A DNA stretch of 64,000 nt from NCBI RefSeq assembly GCF_011057645.1, contig NZ_JAALGE010000002.1, positions 148,790 through 212,789 of the forward strand. Reading direction: 5' to 3'. The notes beneath the pieces are model-generated. The model was not told the origin of the DNA and searched no databases. It was given only the letters and a program-made list of their open reading frames with translations. This document shows positions 8,315 to 18,539 of this stretch, in pieces (position 1 is the first letter of the stretch; each line of letters begins with the position of its first letter). The translations under genes were made by a program, and so were the position numbers. Origin of the DNA: Marisediminicola senii (GTDB taxonomy: Bacteria; Actinomycetota; Actinomycetes; Actinomycetales; Microbacteriaceae).

Positions 8315-9927
8315 GCGCGGGCGTCGTGCTCGCCGCGGCAGCGGACCCCGGGGTCGGCAACCCGGTCCTGAACATCTCGATCTTCGGGGCATTCGTCGCC
8401 GTCACGCTGATCGTCGTGCTGCGGGCCAGCCGCAACAACAAGACGGCAGCCGACTACTACGCCGCCGGTCGCTCGTTCACCGGCCCCCAGAACGGTACGG
8501 CCATCGCGGGCGACTACTTGTCTGCGGCATCCTTCCTCGGAATCTGCGGCGCGATCGCCATCAACGGCTACGACGGATTCCTCTATTCGATCGGATTCCT
8601 CGTCGCGTGGCTGGTCGCGCTGCTGCTCGTCGCCGAGCTGATGCGCAACACCGGCAAGTTCACGATGGCCGACGTGCTGTCGTTCCGCCTCAAGCAGGGA
8701 CCGGTGCGCCTCGCGGCCGCCACCACGACCCTCGCGGTGTGCTTCTTCTACCTGCTGGCGCAGATGGCCGGCGCCGGCGGGCTCGTCTCGCTGCTGCTGG
8801 GCATCAACGACCGTGTCGGCCAATCCGTCGTGATCGCGGTGGTCGGCATCCTGATGATCATCTACGTGCTCGTCGGCGGAATGAAGGGCACCACCTGGGT
8901 GCAGATCATCAAGGCTGTGCTGCTCATCGCGGGCGCCGGCATCATGACCGTCTGGGTGCTCGCGATCCACGGCTTCAACCTGTCGACCCTGCTGGGAGCG
9001 GCCGCCGAGCTCGGCGGCGAAGGCGTGCTGAGCCCTGGCCTGCAGTACGGCCTGACCGACCTGTCGCGCCTCGACTTCATCTCGCTCGCACTCGCCCTGG
9101 TGCTCGGCACCGCGGGACTTCCGCACGTGCTGATGCGCTTCTACACGGTTCCGACCGCCAAGGAAGCCCGCCGCTCTGTGGTCTGGGCCATCTGGCTGAT
9201 CGGCCTGTTCTACCTGTTCACCCTCGTGCTCGGCTACGGCGCGGGAGCGCTGGTCGGTGCCGACACCATCCGGGCGGCCCCCGGTGGCGTCAACTCGGCG
9301 GCCCCGCTGCTGGCGTTCGAACTCGGCGGCCCGGTGCTGCTGAGCATCATCTCGGCGGTCGCGTTCGCGACGATCCTCGCGGTCGTCGCCGGGCTCACCA
9401 TCACCGCGGCGGCCTCCTTCTCGCACGACGTGTACGCCAGCGTCATCAAGAAGGGCAAGCCCTCCCCCGGCATGGAGGTCAAGGTCGCACGCATCACCGT
9501 CGTGGTCATCGGCATCCTCGCCATCATCGGCGGCATCGGCGTGCAGGGGCAGAACATCGCCTTCCTGGTCGCGCTGGCCTTCGCCGTCGCCGCGTCGGCG
9601 AACCTGCCGACGATCATCTACTCGCTGTTCTGGAAGCGCTTCAACACCCGGGGCGCCCTCTGGAGCATGTACGGCGGCCTCGGGTCGGCGATCTTCCTGA
9701 TCGCGTTCTCGCCGGTCGTGTCAGGCAGCGAGACGGCGATGATCCAGGGGGCCGACTTCTCGTGGTTCCCACTGAACAACCCCGGCATCGTGTCGATCCC
9801 GCTCGGCTTCATCCTCGGCTGGCTGGGCAGCATCTCGCAGCGCACGCTGGAGAACCCGGTGATCGCCGCCGAGATGGAGGTGCGCTCGCTCACCGGGCAC
9901 GGAGCCGAGAAGGCCACCGACCACTGA
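8311..9927 (+). CDS. Sodium/solute symporter, ActP/MctC-like monocarboxylate (acetate) transporter
   Basis: A 538-residue carrier of the SSS family with about 13 membrane segments. It contains AADYYAAGRSFTGPQNG near the N-terminus and GTAGLPHVLMRFYTVP in the middle, both characteristic of the acetate/pyruvate branch (ActP, MctC). It overlaps the DUF485 gene by four bases. It probably imports acetate or other short monocarboxylates. A hairpin terminator follows at 9953. Confidence 0.92.
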   Translation: MSAGVVLAAAADPGVGNPVLNISIFGAFVAVTLIVVLRASRNNKTAADYYAAGRSFTGPQNGTAIAGDYLSAASFLGICGAIAINGYDGFLYSIGFLVAWLVALLLVAELMRNTGKFTMADVLSFRLKQGPVRLAAATTTLAVCFFYLLAQMAGAGGLVSLLLGINDRVGQSVVIAVVGILMIIYVLVGGMKGTTWVQIIKAVLLIAGAGIMTVWVLAIHGFNLSTLLGAAAELGGEGVLSPGLQYGLTDLSRLDFISLALALVLGTAGLPHVLMRFYTVPTAKEARRSVVWAIWLIGLFYLFTLVLGYGAGALVGADTIRAAPGGVNSAAPLLAFELGGPVLLSIISAVAFATILAVVAGLTITAAASFSHDVYASVIKKGKPSPGMEVKVARITVVVIGILAIIGGIGVQGQNIAFLVALAFAVAASANLPTIIYSLFWKRFNTRGALWSMYGGLGSAIFLIAFSPVVSGSETAMIQGADFSWFPLNNPGIVSIPLGFILGWLGSISQRTLENPVIAAEMEVRSLTGHGAEKATDH

Positions 9928-9952
9928 TTCGATAGCGCTGCATCCACTACAG

Positions 9953-9987
9953 AGGGGCCGCCCGATCACCCGATCGGACGGCCCTTC
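9953..9987. terminator. Convergent terminator between symporter and gcvP
   Basis: GGGCCG and CCGATC pair with GATCGG and CGGCCC, with one internal mismatch and a four-base loop; CTT follows on the plus strand. It lies between two convergent genes and may serve both. Confidence 0.65.
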
Positions 9988-10002
9988 CGCAGTTCACCGT
10001 GC

Positions 10003-10053
10003 TGCCAGCGCTACTCGAATGCCAGTGCTACTCGAATGCCGGTGCTACTCGAA
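10003..10053. repeat. Three tandem 17-bp units spanning the gcvP stop codon
   Basis: Units 10003-10019, 10020-10036 and 10037-10053 read TGCCAGCGCTACTCGAA with one or two changes. On the minus strand each carries TTCGAGTAG, the last codons and stop of gcvP. The gene end has therefore been copied twice into its own 3' flank. Confidence 0.9.
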
Positions 10054-13000
10054 GGCCTCCGGCGGCGGGCACGAGCACACCAGGTTGCGGTCGCCGTACG
10101 CCTGGTCGATGCGCCTGACCGGCGGCCAGTACTTCGACCTGATGAGGCTGCGAACCGGGTACACCGCCTCTTCCCTGCTGTATGGATGCGTCCACTCACC
10201 GTCGATGACGGACTGTGCCGTGTGCGGGGCGTTCCGCAGCGGGTTGTCATCGGCGGGGTAGCCCCCGTTCGCGACCACGTCTGCCTCGTGGCGGATCGCG
10301 ATCATCGCCTCGATGAACCGGTCGATCTCGGCGAGGTCTTCGCTCTCGGTCGGCTCGACCATGAGGGTGCCCGCGACCGGGAACGACATCGTCGGCGCGT
10401 GGAATCCGTAGTCGACCAGGCGCTTGGCGACGTCGTCGACCGTGACGCCGGTGGCCGCGGTCATCGGGCGCAGGTCGAGGATGCACTCGTGCGCGATCAG
10501 CCCGTTGTCGCCCGAATACAGCACCGGGTAGTGCTCGCGCAGCCGCACGGCCACGTAGTTCGCGGCGAGCACCGCAGCCCCCGTCGCCTCGCGCAGGCCG
10601 GCCGATCCCATCATGCGCACGTAGGCCCAGGAGATGGGCAGGATGCTGGGCGAGCCGTACGGCGCGGCCGACACGGCACCGCGGTGCCACGTCGCCGGTG
10701 CCGCATCCGGCTCGGTCGGAAGCGGGAAGGTCGATGACTCCGGGTACGACGGACCGTCGACGAACGGCACGCCGCCCGCTCCGACGAGTTCCGACGCGCG
10801 CGACCGGCGGCCGGCGGCGTCGCGCTGGCCGATCAGCTCGCGCTGCGCCATCGGGTGGCCTGGCAGGTACGGGGCCAGGTGCGCCTTGGCGGCGACCGGA
10901 CCGACGCCGGGCCCTCCCCCGCCGTGTGGGATGCAGAACGTCTTGTGCAGGTTGAGGTGCGAGACGTCGCCGCCGAAGTCGCCGAACCGCGCGAATCCGA
11001 GCAGCGCGTTGAGGTTCGCACCGTCGACGTAGACCTGGCCGCCCGCGTCGTGCACGGACTTGCAGATCGCGCCGACCTCGTGCTCATAGACCCCGTGGGT
11101 CGACGGGTAGGTGATCATCAGCGCGGAGATGGTGTCGGCGTGCTGCTCGATCTTGGCGCGGAGGTCGGCGAGGTCGACGTTGCCGAGCTCGTCGCAGGCG
11201 ACCACGACGACGCGCATTCCGGCCAGCACGGCGGACGCCGCGTTGGTTCCGTGGGCGCTCTGCGGGATGAGGCAGACGGTGCGCTCGGTGTCTCCGCGGC
11301 CGAGGTGGTAGCCGCGGATCGCGAGCAGCCCCGCGAGCTCGCCCTGGCTGCCCGCGTTGGGCTGCAGCGACACCGCGTCGTAACCGGTCACGTCGGCCAG
11401 CCAGTCCTGCAGCTGCTCGATCATGGCCAGGTAGCCGCCGACGTCGGACTCGGGCGCGAACGGGTGGATGTTCGCGAACTCGGGCCAGGACACGGCTTCC
11501 ATCTCGGTCGCCGCGTTCAGCTTCATGGTGCACGACCCGAGCGGGATCATCCCGCGGTCGAGCGCGTAGTCGTAGTCCGAGAGGTGCTTGAGGTAGCGCA
11601 TCATGCTCGTCTCCGAGCGGTGCGTGTTGAACACGGGGTGGGTGAGGAACTCGCTCGTGCGCTGCAGGTCGAGCGGGATCCAGGCGTCGATGTCGCGCAC
11701 GTACGGCTCGTCGGAGAGTTCCTCGCCGAGCAGCACGGCGACGGCGCGGAGGTCGTCGGCCGTGGTGGTCTCGTCGACCGACAGCTGCAGGTGGCGGTCG
11801 TCGACCAGGCGGAAGAGGTAGCCCGCGCGGTGGGCGCGCTCGACGATGGCCGTGGCATCCGTCTTCGTCCTCAGGGTGAGGGTGTCGAAGTAGTTGGCCG
11901 ACAGCAACGTGTGCCCGGCTTCGCTGGCCGCGTGGGCGAGGATGCGTGCCTTGCGTGTCACGCCGAGGGCGATCTGGCGCAGGCCCTGCGGGCCGTGATA
12001 GACGGCGTACATCGAGGCCATCACGGCGAGCAGCACCTGCGCGGTGCAGATGTTCGAGGTCGCCTTGTCGCGGCGGATGTGCTGCTCTCGCACCTGCAGT
12101 GACAGCCGGTACGCCGGGTGGCCGGCGGCATCCTGCGAGACGCCGACGAGGCGGCCGGGCAGCTGGCGTTCGAGTCCCTTACGCACGGCCATGTAGCCGG
12201 CGTGCGGTCCGCCGAAGCCGAGCGGAACACCGAAGCGCTGGCTAGTGCCGACGGCCACATCGGCACCGAGCTCGCCTGGTGAGGTGACGAGCGTGAGGGC
12301 GAGCAGGTCGGCCGCGACGACGGCGATGGCGCCCATACCCTGCGCTGCGGCGATGACGGCGGAGGGATCCCACAGGCGACCGGACGCCGCGGGGTACTGG
12401 GCGAACAGGCCGAAGGCGTCGTGTCCGGCGAGCGGGTCCGCCCCACCGAGGGTCGCGAGCGGCAGTTCGACGAGCTGGATGCCGACGGCGGCGGCCCGGT
12501 TGGCGAGCAGCGCCTTGGTCTGCGGCAGCGCGTCGGCGTCGACGATGAACACGTCGGTCTTCGCCTTGGATGCGCGGCGCGCGAGCAGCATGGCCTCGAC
12601 GACCGCGGTGCCCTCGTCGAGCATCGACGCGTTGGCGGTGGCGAGGCCGGTGAGGTCGCTGACCATGGTCTGGAAGTTGATGAGGGCCTCGAGGCGGCCC
12701 TGCGAGATTTCCGGCTGGTACGGCGTGTACGCGGTGTACCAGCTGGGGTTCTCGAACACGTTGCGCTTGATCACCGCGGGGGTGATCGTGTCGTAGTAGC
12801 CGAGGCCGATCATCGACCGGTTCACGGTGTTGCGGTCGGCGAGCCTGCGCAGTTCGGCGAGCGCTTCCCGCTCGGTCGCGGCGGGCGGGAGCACCGAATC
12901 TGCGGCGTCGCGAAACGCATCGACGTGAATGGACGCGGGCACGGCGGCATCCACCAGCTCATCGACGCTGCGGTACCCGATCGCCTCGAGCATGGCGGCC

Positions 13001-13062
13001 TGCGACTGCTCGTCGGTGCCGATGTGGCGCGACGCGAATGCGGCGAGGTCGTGCTGTGCCAT
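10045..13062 (-). CDS. gcvP: Glycine dehydrogenase (decarboxylating), P-protein
   Basis: Cytoplasmic PLP enzyme of the glycine cleavage system. It decarboxylates glycine and transfers the methylamine to lipoyl GcvH. Both homologous halves are present in one chain of 1005 residues, somewhat above the usual 950-960. The PLP lysine lies in [17 protein letters not shown] of the second half. The N-terminus [17 protein letters not shown] is the typical start. The ATG at 13062 overlaps the gcvH stop as TGATG. It is the last gene of gcvTHP, and its 3' end is triplicated in tandem. Confidence 0.97.
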   Translation of the reverse strand: MAQHDLAAFASRHIGTDEQSQAAMLEAIGYRSVDELVDAAVPASIHVDAFRDAADSVLPPAATEREALAELRRLADRNTVNRSMIGLGYYDTITPAVIKRNVFENPSWYTAYTPYQPEISQGRLEALINFQTMVSDLTGLATANASMLDEGTAVVEAMLLARRASKAKTDVFIVDADALPQTKALLANRAAAVGIQLVELPLATLGGADPLAGHDAFGLFAQYPAASGRLWDPSAVIAAAQGMGAIAVVAADLLALTLVTSPGELGADVAVGTSQRFGVPLGFGGPHAGYMAVRKGLERQLPGRLVGVSQDAAGHPAYRLSLQVREQHIRRDKATSNICTAQVLLAVMASMYAVYHGPQGLRQIALGVTRKARILAHAASEAGHTLLSANYFDTLTLRTKTDATAIVERAHRAGYLFRLVDDRHLQLSVDETTTADDLRAVAVLLGEELSDEPYVRDIDAWIPLDLQRTSEFLTHPVFNTHRSETSMMRYLKHLSDYDYALDRGMIPLGSCTMKLNAATEMEAVSWPEFANIHPFAPESDVGGYLAMIEQLQDWLADVTGYDAVSLQPNAGSQGELAGLLAIRGYHLGRGDTERTVCLIPQSAHGTNAASAVLAGMRVVVVACDELGNVDLADLRAKIEQHADTISALMITYPSTHGVYEHEVGAICKSVHDAGGQVYVDGANLNALLGFARFGDFGGDVSHLNLHKTFCIPHGGGGPGVGPVAAKAHLAPYLPGHPMAQRELIGQRDAAGRRSRASELVGAGGVPFVDGPSYPESSTFPLPTEPDAAPATWHRGAVSAAPYGSPSILPISWAYVRMMGSAGLREATGAAVLAANYVAVRLREHYPVLYSGDNGLIAHECILDLRPMTAATGVTVDDVAKRLVDYGFHAPTMSFPVAGTLMVEPTESEDLAEIDRFIEAMIAIRHEADVVANGGYPADDNPLRNAPHTAQSVIDGEWTHPYSREEAVYPVRSLIRSKYWPPVRRIDQAYGDRNLVCSCPPPEAFE

Positions 13063-13439
13063 CACTCGCCGACCAGCGCGGTGTACTCGTCGAAGCTCAT
13101 GAGCTCCGGAAGGGCCTCGAAGCGCACGCGAATGAGCCACCCTTCGCCGAACGGGTCGCTGTTCACGAGCTCCGGCGCGTCGACGACGGCCTGGTTCGAC
13201 TCGGTGACGGTGCCATCGACGGGGGCGAACAACTCGCCGACCGACTTGGTCGACTCGATCTCGCCGACGACGGAGCCGCTCGCGATGTCGGAGCCGGCCT
13301 CTGGCAGGTCGACGAAGACGACGTCGCCCAGCTTGTCTGCCGCGTATGCGGTGATGCCGACCGTCGCCACGTCGTCCTCCACCAGCACCCACTCGTGCTC
13401 GGCGGTGTACTGCAGGTCTTTTCTGTCTGGCATGGTCAT
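13062..13439 (-). CDS. gcvH: Glycine cleavage system H protein
   Basis: Lipoyl carrier of 125 residues that shuttles the aminomethyl group between GcvP and GcvT. The lipoylated lysine is in [12 protein letters not shown], and the C-terminus has the usual [15 protein letters not shown] end. The ATG at 13439 overlaps the gcvT stop as ATGA; an ATG two codons later (13433) is an alternative. Its position in gcvTHP supports the call. Confidence 0.97.
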   Translation of the reverse strand: MTMPDRKDLQYTAEHEWVLVEDDVATVGITAYAADKLGDVVFVDLPEAGSDIASGSVVGEIESTKSVGELFAPVDGTVTESNQAVVDAPELVNSDPFGEGWLIRVRFEALPELMSFDEYTALVGE

Positions 13440-14557
13440 GCCTCTCTGGAGTAGAAGGGAAGGGGGACGACGGATGCCGGGATGGCGGTTCCGCGCACGT
13501 CGACGGTGAGTTCGGTTCCGGTAACGCTGGCGGCGGGGTCGACGTAGGCCATGGCGATCGGGTATCCGAGGGTGGGCGACAGTGCCCCGCTGGTGATCTC
13601 GCCGACCGTGGCATCGCCCGACAGCACGGCGTAGCCGGCGCGACCCGCGCGCCTGCCCGACATCTGCAGGCCGACGAGCACGCGGGCATCGGCCGGCGCG
13701 CCCGCCTCGACCGCGGCGCGTCCGACGAAGTCGCCTTCCTTGCCCAGCGCGACGACACGACCGAGGCCGGCCTGCGCCGGCTGGGTGTCGAGGCCGAGCT
13801 CGTGGCCGTAGAGGGGCATGCCCGCCTCGAGGCGCAGGGTATCCCGGCTGGCGAGGCCGGCCGGCACGAGTCCACTGCCCGCCCCGGTCTCCATGATCGC
13901 GTCCCACAGGGCGGGGGCGACCTCGGGCGACAGGTAGAGCTCGTAGCCGTTCTCGCCGGTGTAGCCGGTGCGGGCGACGAACAGTGCGTGCTCGCCGAAT
14001 TCGCCGGCGATGGCGCGGTAGTACTTGAGCTCGGCGAGACCGGGAACGCCGATGCCCGGCACCTCGAGCAGGATCTCGAGGGCACGGGGGCCCTGCACGG
14101 CGATGAGGGCGATGTTGTCGCTCTCGTCTTCGACGGCGCAGTCGAACGGCGAGCAGCGGTTCAGCAGTTCTGCGGCCACGACCTCGCGGTTCGAGGCGTT
14201 CGCGACCACGAGGTAGCGATCCTCGCCGGTGCGGTAGACGACGAGGTCGTCGACGATGCCGCCGTCACGGTCGAGCATCAGGCTGTACTTGGCCTGGCCG
14301 ACCGCGATGGCCGAGAGCTTGCCGGCGAGCGCGTAGTCGAGGGCGTCGGATGCCTCGGGCCCGAGCACCAGGATCTCCCCCATGTGCGACAGGTCGAAGA
14401 GGCCCGCTGCCGTGCGTACGGCGTGGTGCTCTACCAGGTCGCTGTCGTACCGCACCGGCATCTGCCAGCCGGCGAAATCGGTGAAACTGGCGCCGGCCGC
14501 GACGTGGATGTCGTTCAGCGGGGACAGTCGGTCTGTGGTGGGAAGTTGGTGGGTCAC
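13436..14557 (-). CDS. gcvT: Aminomethyltransferase, glycine cleavage T protein
   Basis: Folate-dependent transferase of 373 residues that releases ammonia from the aminomethyl-lipoyl H protein and forms methylene-tetrahydrofolate. It has [22 protein letters not shown], then [11 protein letters not shown] near the N-terminus and [13 protein letters not shown] in the middle, all family hallmarks. The GTG at 14557 has GGAG at a good distance. It is the first gene of the operon and directly follows the glycine riboswitch leader. Confidence 0.97.
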   Translation of the reverse strand: MTHQLPTTDRLSPLNDIHVAAGASFTDFAGWQMPVRYDSDLVEHHAVRTAAGLFDLSHMGEILVLGPEASDALDYALAGKLSAIAVGQAKYSLMLDRDGGIVDDLVVYRTGEDRYLVVANASNREVVAAELLNRCSPFDCAVEDESDNIALIAVQGPRALEILLEVPGIGVPGLAELKYYRAIAGEFGEHALFVARTGYTGENGYELYLSPEVAPALWDAIMETGAGSGLVPAGLASRDTLRLEAGMPLYGHELGLDTQPAQAGLGRVVALGKEGDFVGRAAVEAGAPADARVLVGLQMSGRRAGRAGYAVLSGDATVGEITSGALSPTLGYPIAMAYVDPAASVTGTELTVDVRGTAIPASVVPLPFYSREA

Positions 14558-14670
14558 GAGTTCTCCAGGTCGTCACGTCGTCCGCTAGTGGTGGGCTGCG
14601 GGCACACGTGAGTGATGCTGTGGGAACTCCCCCTCTGTGACGGGCCGACCGGCTGGGTGCGCCGGTCGAT

Positions 14671-14785
14671 TCTGGTTCAGAGTGGCCTGTTCGATGCGGT
14701 ACACGTACCTGAGAGATTGGTGGGGAGTATTGCACCTTCGGTGTCCGGGGAAGCGTCGAAACGCTGGCCCGGACTCTCCCGCATC
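14671..14785 (-). promoter_or_regulatory. Glycine riboswitch (single aptamer) controlling gcvTHP
   Basis: On the minus strand the leader reads GGGAGAGTCCGG, then CACCGAAGGTGCAA, then AATCTCTCAGGTAC, and finally AGGCCACTCTG. These are the conserved blocks of the glycine aptamer, in the right order. Only one aptamer fits in the 230-base leader, so this is a singlet form. A GACCGG/CCGGTC hairpin just downstream (about 14648-14668) may be part of the expression platform. Activation of glycine cleavage by glycine is the expected logic. Confidence 0.93.
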
Positions 14786-14798
14786 GCGTTGTGGGCCC

Positions 14799-14827
14799 GT
14801 TATTCGATTGTCGTGCCAGCCTAGCAA
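14799..14827 (-). promoter_or_regulatory. Promoter of gcvTHP
   Basis: TTGCTA and AATAAC are separated by 17 bases on the minus strand. The predicted transcript would start near 14790, just before the first conserved block of the glycine riboswitch. The fit in position supports a weak -10. Confidence 0.5.
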
Positions 14828-14838
14828 TCACCGTGCCG

Positions 14839-15597
14839 TTAAGGCGGGTTGCGGCGGTTCGTGGCTGGCACGCTCCATGCCCGGCACAGCTCCTGCGCCC
14901 AGGCCGCGAACAGGCCGGCATAGGGAACCTGTTGCCCCTCCGGCCGCCACAGCTGCCCTCGCAGGTGGGGCGGGAACGGCACCGTGGTGCAGCGCGGGCG
15001 GGCATCGATGAGCTCGTGGGTGATTGCATTGAGCATCCGGGCCTGGTGTCCGGCGGCCATTCGACCCGCACGCGAGATGCTGCCCGCATTCTCCATTGGC
15101 GGGATGTCGGTCACCAGCACGTGCGCATCGACCGGGATGCGCTCGAGCACCGCGTCGAGCGTCGCCGTCATCTCCCGGCGCCAGCGGGCGCGCGACGTAA
15201 GCATCAGGGTGTCGGTGACACCGATCATCAGCACGACGACGTCGGTGGAACAGAACCTGGGCCGTTCGGCGTCGATGGCCTCGACCGTGCGCCGCAACCG
15301 GAACCCCGGTACCTCCACGGAGGCCCACTCGGCGCCGCGACCGGTGACGAACGCGTGCTGGCGGGCGAACTGCGCGGCGACGGCCAGTTCGTGGGTGAGC
15401 ACGCCCATGCCGACGGCGATGCCCTCCCCCAGCACGAGGATGCGGTCGGCCGACTCCCCCGGCACAACGCCCGAGGTGGCATCGGACGGGTAGATGTCGA
15501 GGCTGGAGTCGCCGCGCCGGATGATGAATTCGGCGGCGGTGAGCCCACGGCCCCATGCGCGAACGATCTCTCGCCCCCGAGTGAACCTCTGGTACAC
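14839..15597 (-). CDS. SGNH/GDSL hydrolase-like protein, nucleophile apparently lost
   Basis: A 252-residue protein that resembles actinobacterial SGNH-fold proteins. The first block reads VLGEGIAVGMGVLTHELA where true members have GDS, so the catalytic serine is missing. A later block, VVVLMIGVTDTLML, stands where GxND is expected. The C-terminal GRMAAGHQARMLNAITHELID resembles the family helix after the active site. The GTG at 15597 is chosen for its GAGGGG ribosome site. It lies 80 bases behind the ABC permease gene and may be the last gene of that transcript. It may bind rather than hydrolyse; its role is unknown. Confidence 0.6.
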   Translation of the reverse strand: MYQRFTRGREIVRAWGRGLTAAEFIIRRGDSSLDIYPSDATSGVVPGESADRILVLGEGIAVGMGVLTHELAVAAQFARQHAFVTGRGAEWASVEVPGFRLRRTVEAIDAERPRFCSTDVVVLMIGVTDTLMLTSRARWRREMTATLDAVLERIPVDAHVLVTDIPPMENAGSISRAGRMAAGHQARMLNAITHELIDARPRCTTVPFPPHLRGQLWRPEGQQVPYAGLFAAWAQELCRAWSVPATNRRNPP

Positions 15598-15677
15598 GGC
15601 ACCCCTCACGATTGCTGACCGGCCTGGTCGGTGGATGCATCCTGTGGAGGGTAAGTATGCGCCACAACTCGCCGTGC

Positions 15678-16541
15678 TCAGCGCACCGACTTGCGCTCGT
15701 ACAGCGCGATCGACCACGCGAAGCCGACGACGGTCAGCAGCACGCACCAGCCGATCGCGAGCGCGGGGTTGCTGCCGAACGGGGTTCCGAGCAGCAGCCC
15801 GCGCACGGTCTCGATGAACGGGGTGAACGGCTGGTAGTCGGCGAACCCCTGCAGCGCATCGGGCATCGAGGCGGTCGGCACGAACCCGCTGCCGAGCAGC
15901 GGGAGCAACGACAGTATGAGCGGCAGGTTGCTCGCCGTCTCGACGGACTTCGCCTGCATGCCCATGCCGACCCCGAGCCAGGTCACGGTGAACGCGATGG
16001 CCGCGAGCAGCCCGGCGACGGCCAGCCATTCGACGGGCGACGCGGTCGGACGAAAGCCGATGGCGATGCCGACGACGAGAACGAGCGCCACCGCGATGAG
16101 TGCCTGGATGGTGTTGCCCAGCACGTGCCCGGCGAGCACCGCGGCGCGGGAGATCGCCATGGTGCGAAAGCGCGCCGTAATGCCCTCGGTCATGTCCATC
16201 GACACGGTGGTCGCGGTGCCGCCCGCCGTGCCGGCGATGGTGACGAGCAGGATGCCGGGCATCACGTAGGCGAGGTACGCGGCACGTCCGCCGGTCGCCT
16301 CGACACCCGGCGCAACTGCACCGGGCAGGCCGGCGCCGAGGGTGCCGCCGAACACGAAGACCAGCATCAGGAGGAAAACCACGGGCACCACGATGGTGAA
16401 CACCGACAGGCCCGGGTAGCGCACCATGTGCAGCAGATTGCGATGCAGCATGGTGACCGCGTCGGCGACGACGTGCGTCGGGGGCCTGGTGGATGCCGCC
16501 CGCCGACCTGATGGCGCGGGGGCGGTATCGAGCGTGGTCAT
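15678..16541 (-). CDS. ABC-2 type exporter permease (DrrB-like)
   Basis: A 287-residue membrane protein with six hydrophobic segments. It has the ABC-2 pattern, with an N-terminal cytoplasmic helix, FTIVVPVVFLLMLVFVFGG as TM1, and the loop GITARFRTMAISRAAVLAGH before TM3, as in daunorubicin-type exporters. The ATG at 16541 overlaps the ATPase stop (ATGA). With the preceding ATPase it should form a homodimeric efflux pump. The cargo is unknown. Confidence 0.9.
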   Translation of the reverse strand: MTTLDTAPAPSGRRAASTRPPTHVVADAVTMLHRNLLHMVRYPGLSVFTIVVPVVFLLMLVFVFGGTLGAGLPGAVAPGVEATGGRAAYLAYVMPGILLVTIAGTAGGTATTVSMDMTEGITARFRTMAISRAAVLAGHVLGNTIQALIAVALVLVVGIAIGFRPTASPVEWLAVAGLLAAIAFTVTWLGVGMGMQAKSVETASNLPLILSLLPLLGSGFVPTASMPDALQGFADYQPFTPFIETVRGLLLGTPFGSNPALAIGWCVLLTVVGFAWSIALYERKSVR

Positions 16542-17533
16542 GATGCGGATCCTTTCGTGGGTGTGGTGGTGCCGCGGTTCTCGCGGGGGGTTCCGCCGGT
16601 CAGGGCGAAGAACACGTCGTCGAGGTCGGGGGTGTGGATGCTGAGGTCGTCGATCTCGAGGCCGGCGCGGTCGAGGCGGTCGAGCAGCGCGCGGAGTACG
16701 CTGACCCCACCGTCGGTGGGCACGGTGAGCGAGAGCGCGGCGGTGTCGGCAGGCACACCGTCGGCCGGCCTGGTGGCCCCGCTCGATGCGAGGGCGTGGG
16801 CGGCAGCATCCAATGCGCCCTCGTCGCGAAAGCGCAGGCGGATGTGTCCGCCGGGAACGAGCCGCTTCAGTTCGTCTGGCGTGCCATCGGCGACGATGTT
16901 GCCTCCGTCGAGCACGGCGATGCGGCCCGCCAGCTCGTCTGCCTCGTCGAGGTACTGGGTGGTGAGCAGCACGGTCGTGCCATCGGCGACGAGGTCGCGC
17001 ACGATCTGCCACATGGTGTGCCTGCTGCGGGGATCGAGGCCGGCGGTCGGCTCGTCGAGGAACAGCACCCGAGGAGCCTGCACGAGCGTCATCGCCAGGT
17101 CGAGGCGGCGGCGCATTCCGCCGGAGTAGGTGGCGAGCGGTTTTCGCGCGGCGTCGACCAGGTCGAACTGCTCGAGCAGCTGCGCGGCGCGCGCCCTCGA
17201 CCGTTTCGCGCCCAGGTGTCGCAGCCGCGCCATGAGGAGCAGGTTCTCCTCCCCCGTCAGCAGCGTGTCGACGGCGGAGAATTGGCCGGTGAGGCCTATG
17301 GCCGCGCGCACGCCGTCGGGGTCACGCGCGACGTCGCATCCATCGACCGTGGCGGTGCCGCCGTCGGCCCGCACGAGGGTGGAGAGGATGTGCACGGTGG
17401 TGGTCTTGCCCGCGCCGTTGGGGCCGAGCAGGGCGGTGACGGTGCCCGCGGCGACGGTGAGGTCGACGCCGTCGAGCACGGTGGTGGTGCCGTAGGACTT
17501 GCGGAGCCCGCGGATGTCGATTGCGGCGGTCAT
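16538..17533 (-). CDS. ABC exporter ATPase (DrrA-like)
   Basis: A 331-residue ATPase with Walker A GPNGAGKTT (near residue 40), signature YSGGMRRRLDLA and Walker B ending LDEPTAGLD. It also has the C-terminal extension typical of DrrA/CcmA exporters. Start ATG at 17533. It lies 31 bases behind the DUF4097 gene, in the same direction. Together with the permease it is a drug- or lipid-type exporter. Confidence 0.93.
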   Translation of the reverse strand: MTAAIDIRGLRKSYGTTTVLDGVDLTVAAGTVTALLGPNGAGKTTTVHILSTLVRADGGTATVDGCDVARDPDGVRAAIGLTGQFSAVDTLLTGEENLLLMARLRHLGAKRSRARAAQLLEQFDLVDAARKPLATYSGGMRRRLDLAMTLVQAPRVLFLDEPTAGLDPRSRHTMWQIVRDLVADGTTVLLTTQYLDEADELAGRIAVLDGGNIVADGTPDELKRLVPGGHIRLRFRDEGALDAAAHALASSGATRPADGVPADTAALSLTVPTDGGVSVLRALLDRLDRAGLEIDDLSIHTPDLDDVFFALTGGTPRENRGTTTPTKGSAS

Positions 17534-17564
17534 GGGGTCGTCTTCTTTCGTGTCGTGGTCCGCA

Positions 17565-18428
17565 CTACCTGGCGCGCTGGATGCTGATGTCGCTGTGTGC
17601 GGTGCGTGCCCGTACCGCGACGGTGGCGTCCGGGGCCGCCGTAGCGTCGGCGGGGGCGGGTGCGCCCTCCGAGTCAAGTTCGTTGCGCACCCGGCCGCCC
17701 TTGGTGGAGAGGTCGAGCCAGGCGAGCACGCCGGGGCGCACGCCGACCGAGACCTGTCCGTAGCCGCTCTCGACGTCGATGGACCCGGCTGACACCCGCG
17801 AGAGCCGGATGCTGCCATAGGCCGTCTTGGCGGTGACGGATGCGTCGGCGCGCACGACCTCGAGGTCGCCGTACGACAGCTTGGCGTCGAGGGCGCCGGT
17901 GGCCTCGCCGAGCTGGATACTGCCGTGGGACGCCCGCAGCAGCGCGTCGCCGGCGATCGTGTCGATGCGGATCTGCCCGTGGTCGGCCGTGACCTCCGCG
18001 CTGCCGTCGATCGCTCCCACGGTGGCGTTGCCGTGACCGGCGCGCAGCCACAGGTCGGCGGTGGCGTCGATATCGACGGGACCGGTCATGGCCTTGATAC
18101 GGGTGGCGCCCAGGCGCCCGGTCGTGCGCACCCCGCCGTACGAGAGCTCGGCGGTGACGCGCGATGAGGTCGGCAGCTCGACGCGCACGTCGACCGACTC
18201 GGTCGGTCCGATGATACTGATGCGGGCACGCGGACCCCGGATGGTGAGCCGCCGGCCATCGAAGTCGACGGAGGTCTCCTCCACGCCGCGGCGGTCGGCC
18301 GCCTTGCTGGCGCTGGTGGGAGCGACGGTCACGACCGTATCGGCGCGATCGGTCGCGATGAGCTCGACGGCGCCGACCTGGAGGGTGATGGCGACGTCGA
18401 TGGGATCTGGTGTCTGGTAGCTGGGCAT
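17565..18428 (-). CDS. DUF4097 beta-repeat protein
   Basis: A 287-residue protein built of short beta repeats in which GxI/GxA turns recur about every 20 residues (for example GSAEVTADHGQIRIDT, GSIQLGEATG, GSIRLSRVSAG, GSIDVESGYGQVSVG). This is the DUF4097 right-handed beta-solenoid pattern. There is no signal peptide or TM segment, so it is probably cytoplasmic. It stands between an RHH regulator and a DrrAB-like exporter, an arrangement I recall as common in actinobacteria. The function is unknown. Start ATG at 18428. Confidence 0.85.
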   Translation of the reverse strand: MPSYQTPDPIDVAITLQVGAVELIATDRADTVVTVAPTSASKAADRRGVEETSVDFDGRRLTIRGPRARISIIGPTESVDVRVELPTSSRVTAELSYGGVRTTGRLGATRIKAMTGPVDIDATADLWLRAGHGNATVGAIDGSAEVTADHGQIRIDTIAGDALLRASHGSIQLGEATGALDAKLSYGDLEVVRADASVTAKTAYGSIRLSRVSAGSIDVESGYGQVSVGVRPGVLAWLDLSTKGGRVRNELDSEGAPAPADATAAPDATVAVRARTAHSDISIQRAR

Positions 18429-18497
18429 GCTGGCGCTTGCCTTTCGTTCGGGCGTTCGCGGGTGACAGCGCGGCGGCATCCGGGCGCTGTGGATAGA

Positions 18498-18513
18498 CCC
18501 CGCGGTCGCGGGG
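18498..18513 (-). terminator. Short GC hairpin after the RHH regulator gene
   Basis: CCCCGCG and CGCGGGG are almost adjacent, 27 bases beyond the stop. It may attenuate read-through into the DUF4097 gene. The stem is short, so the call is weak. Confidence 0.3.
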
Positions 18514-18539
18514 CTACTGGGGTGCGGCGGGGCGCGTGT

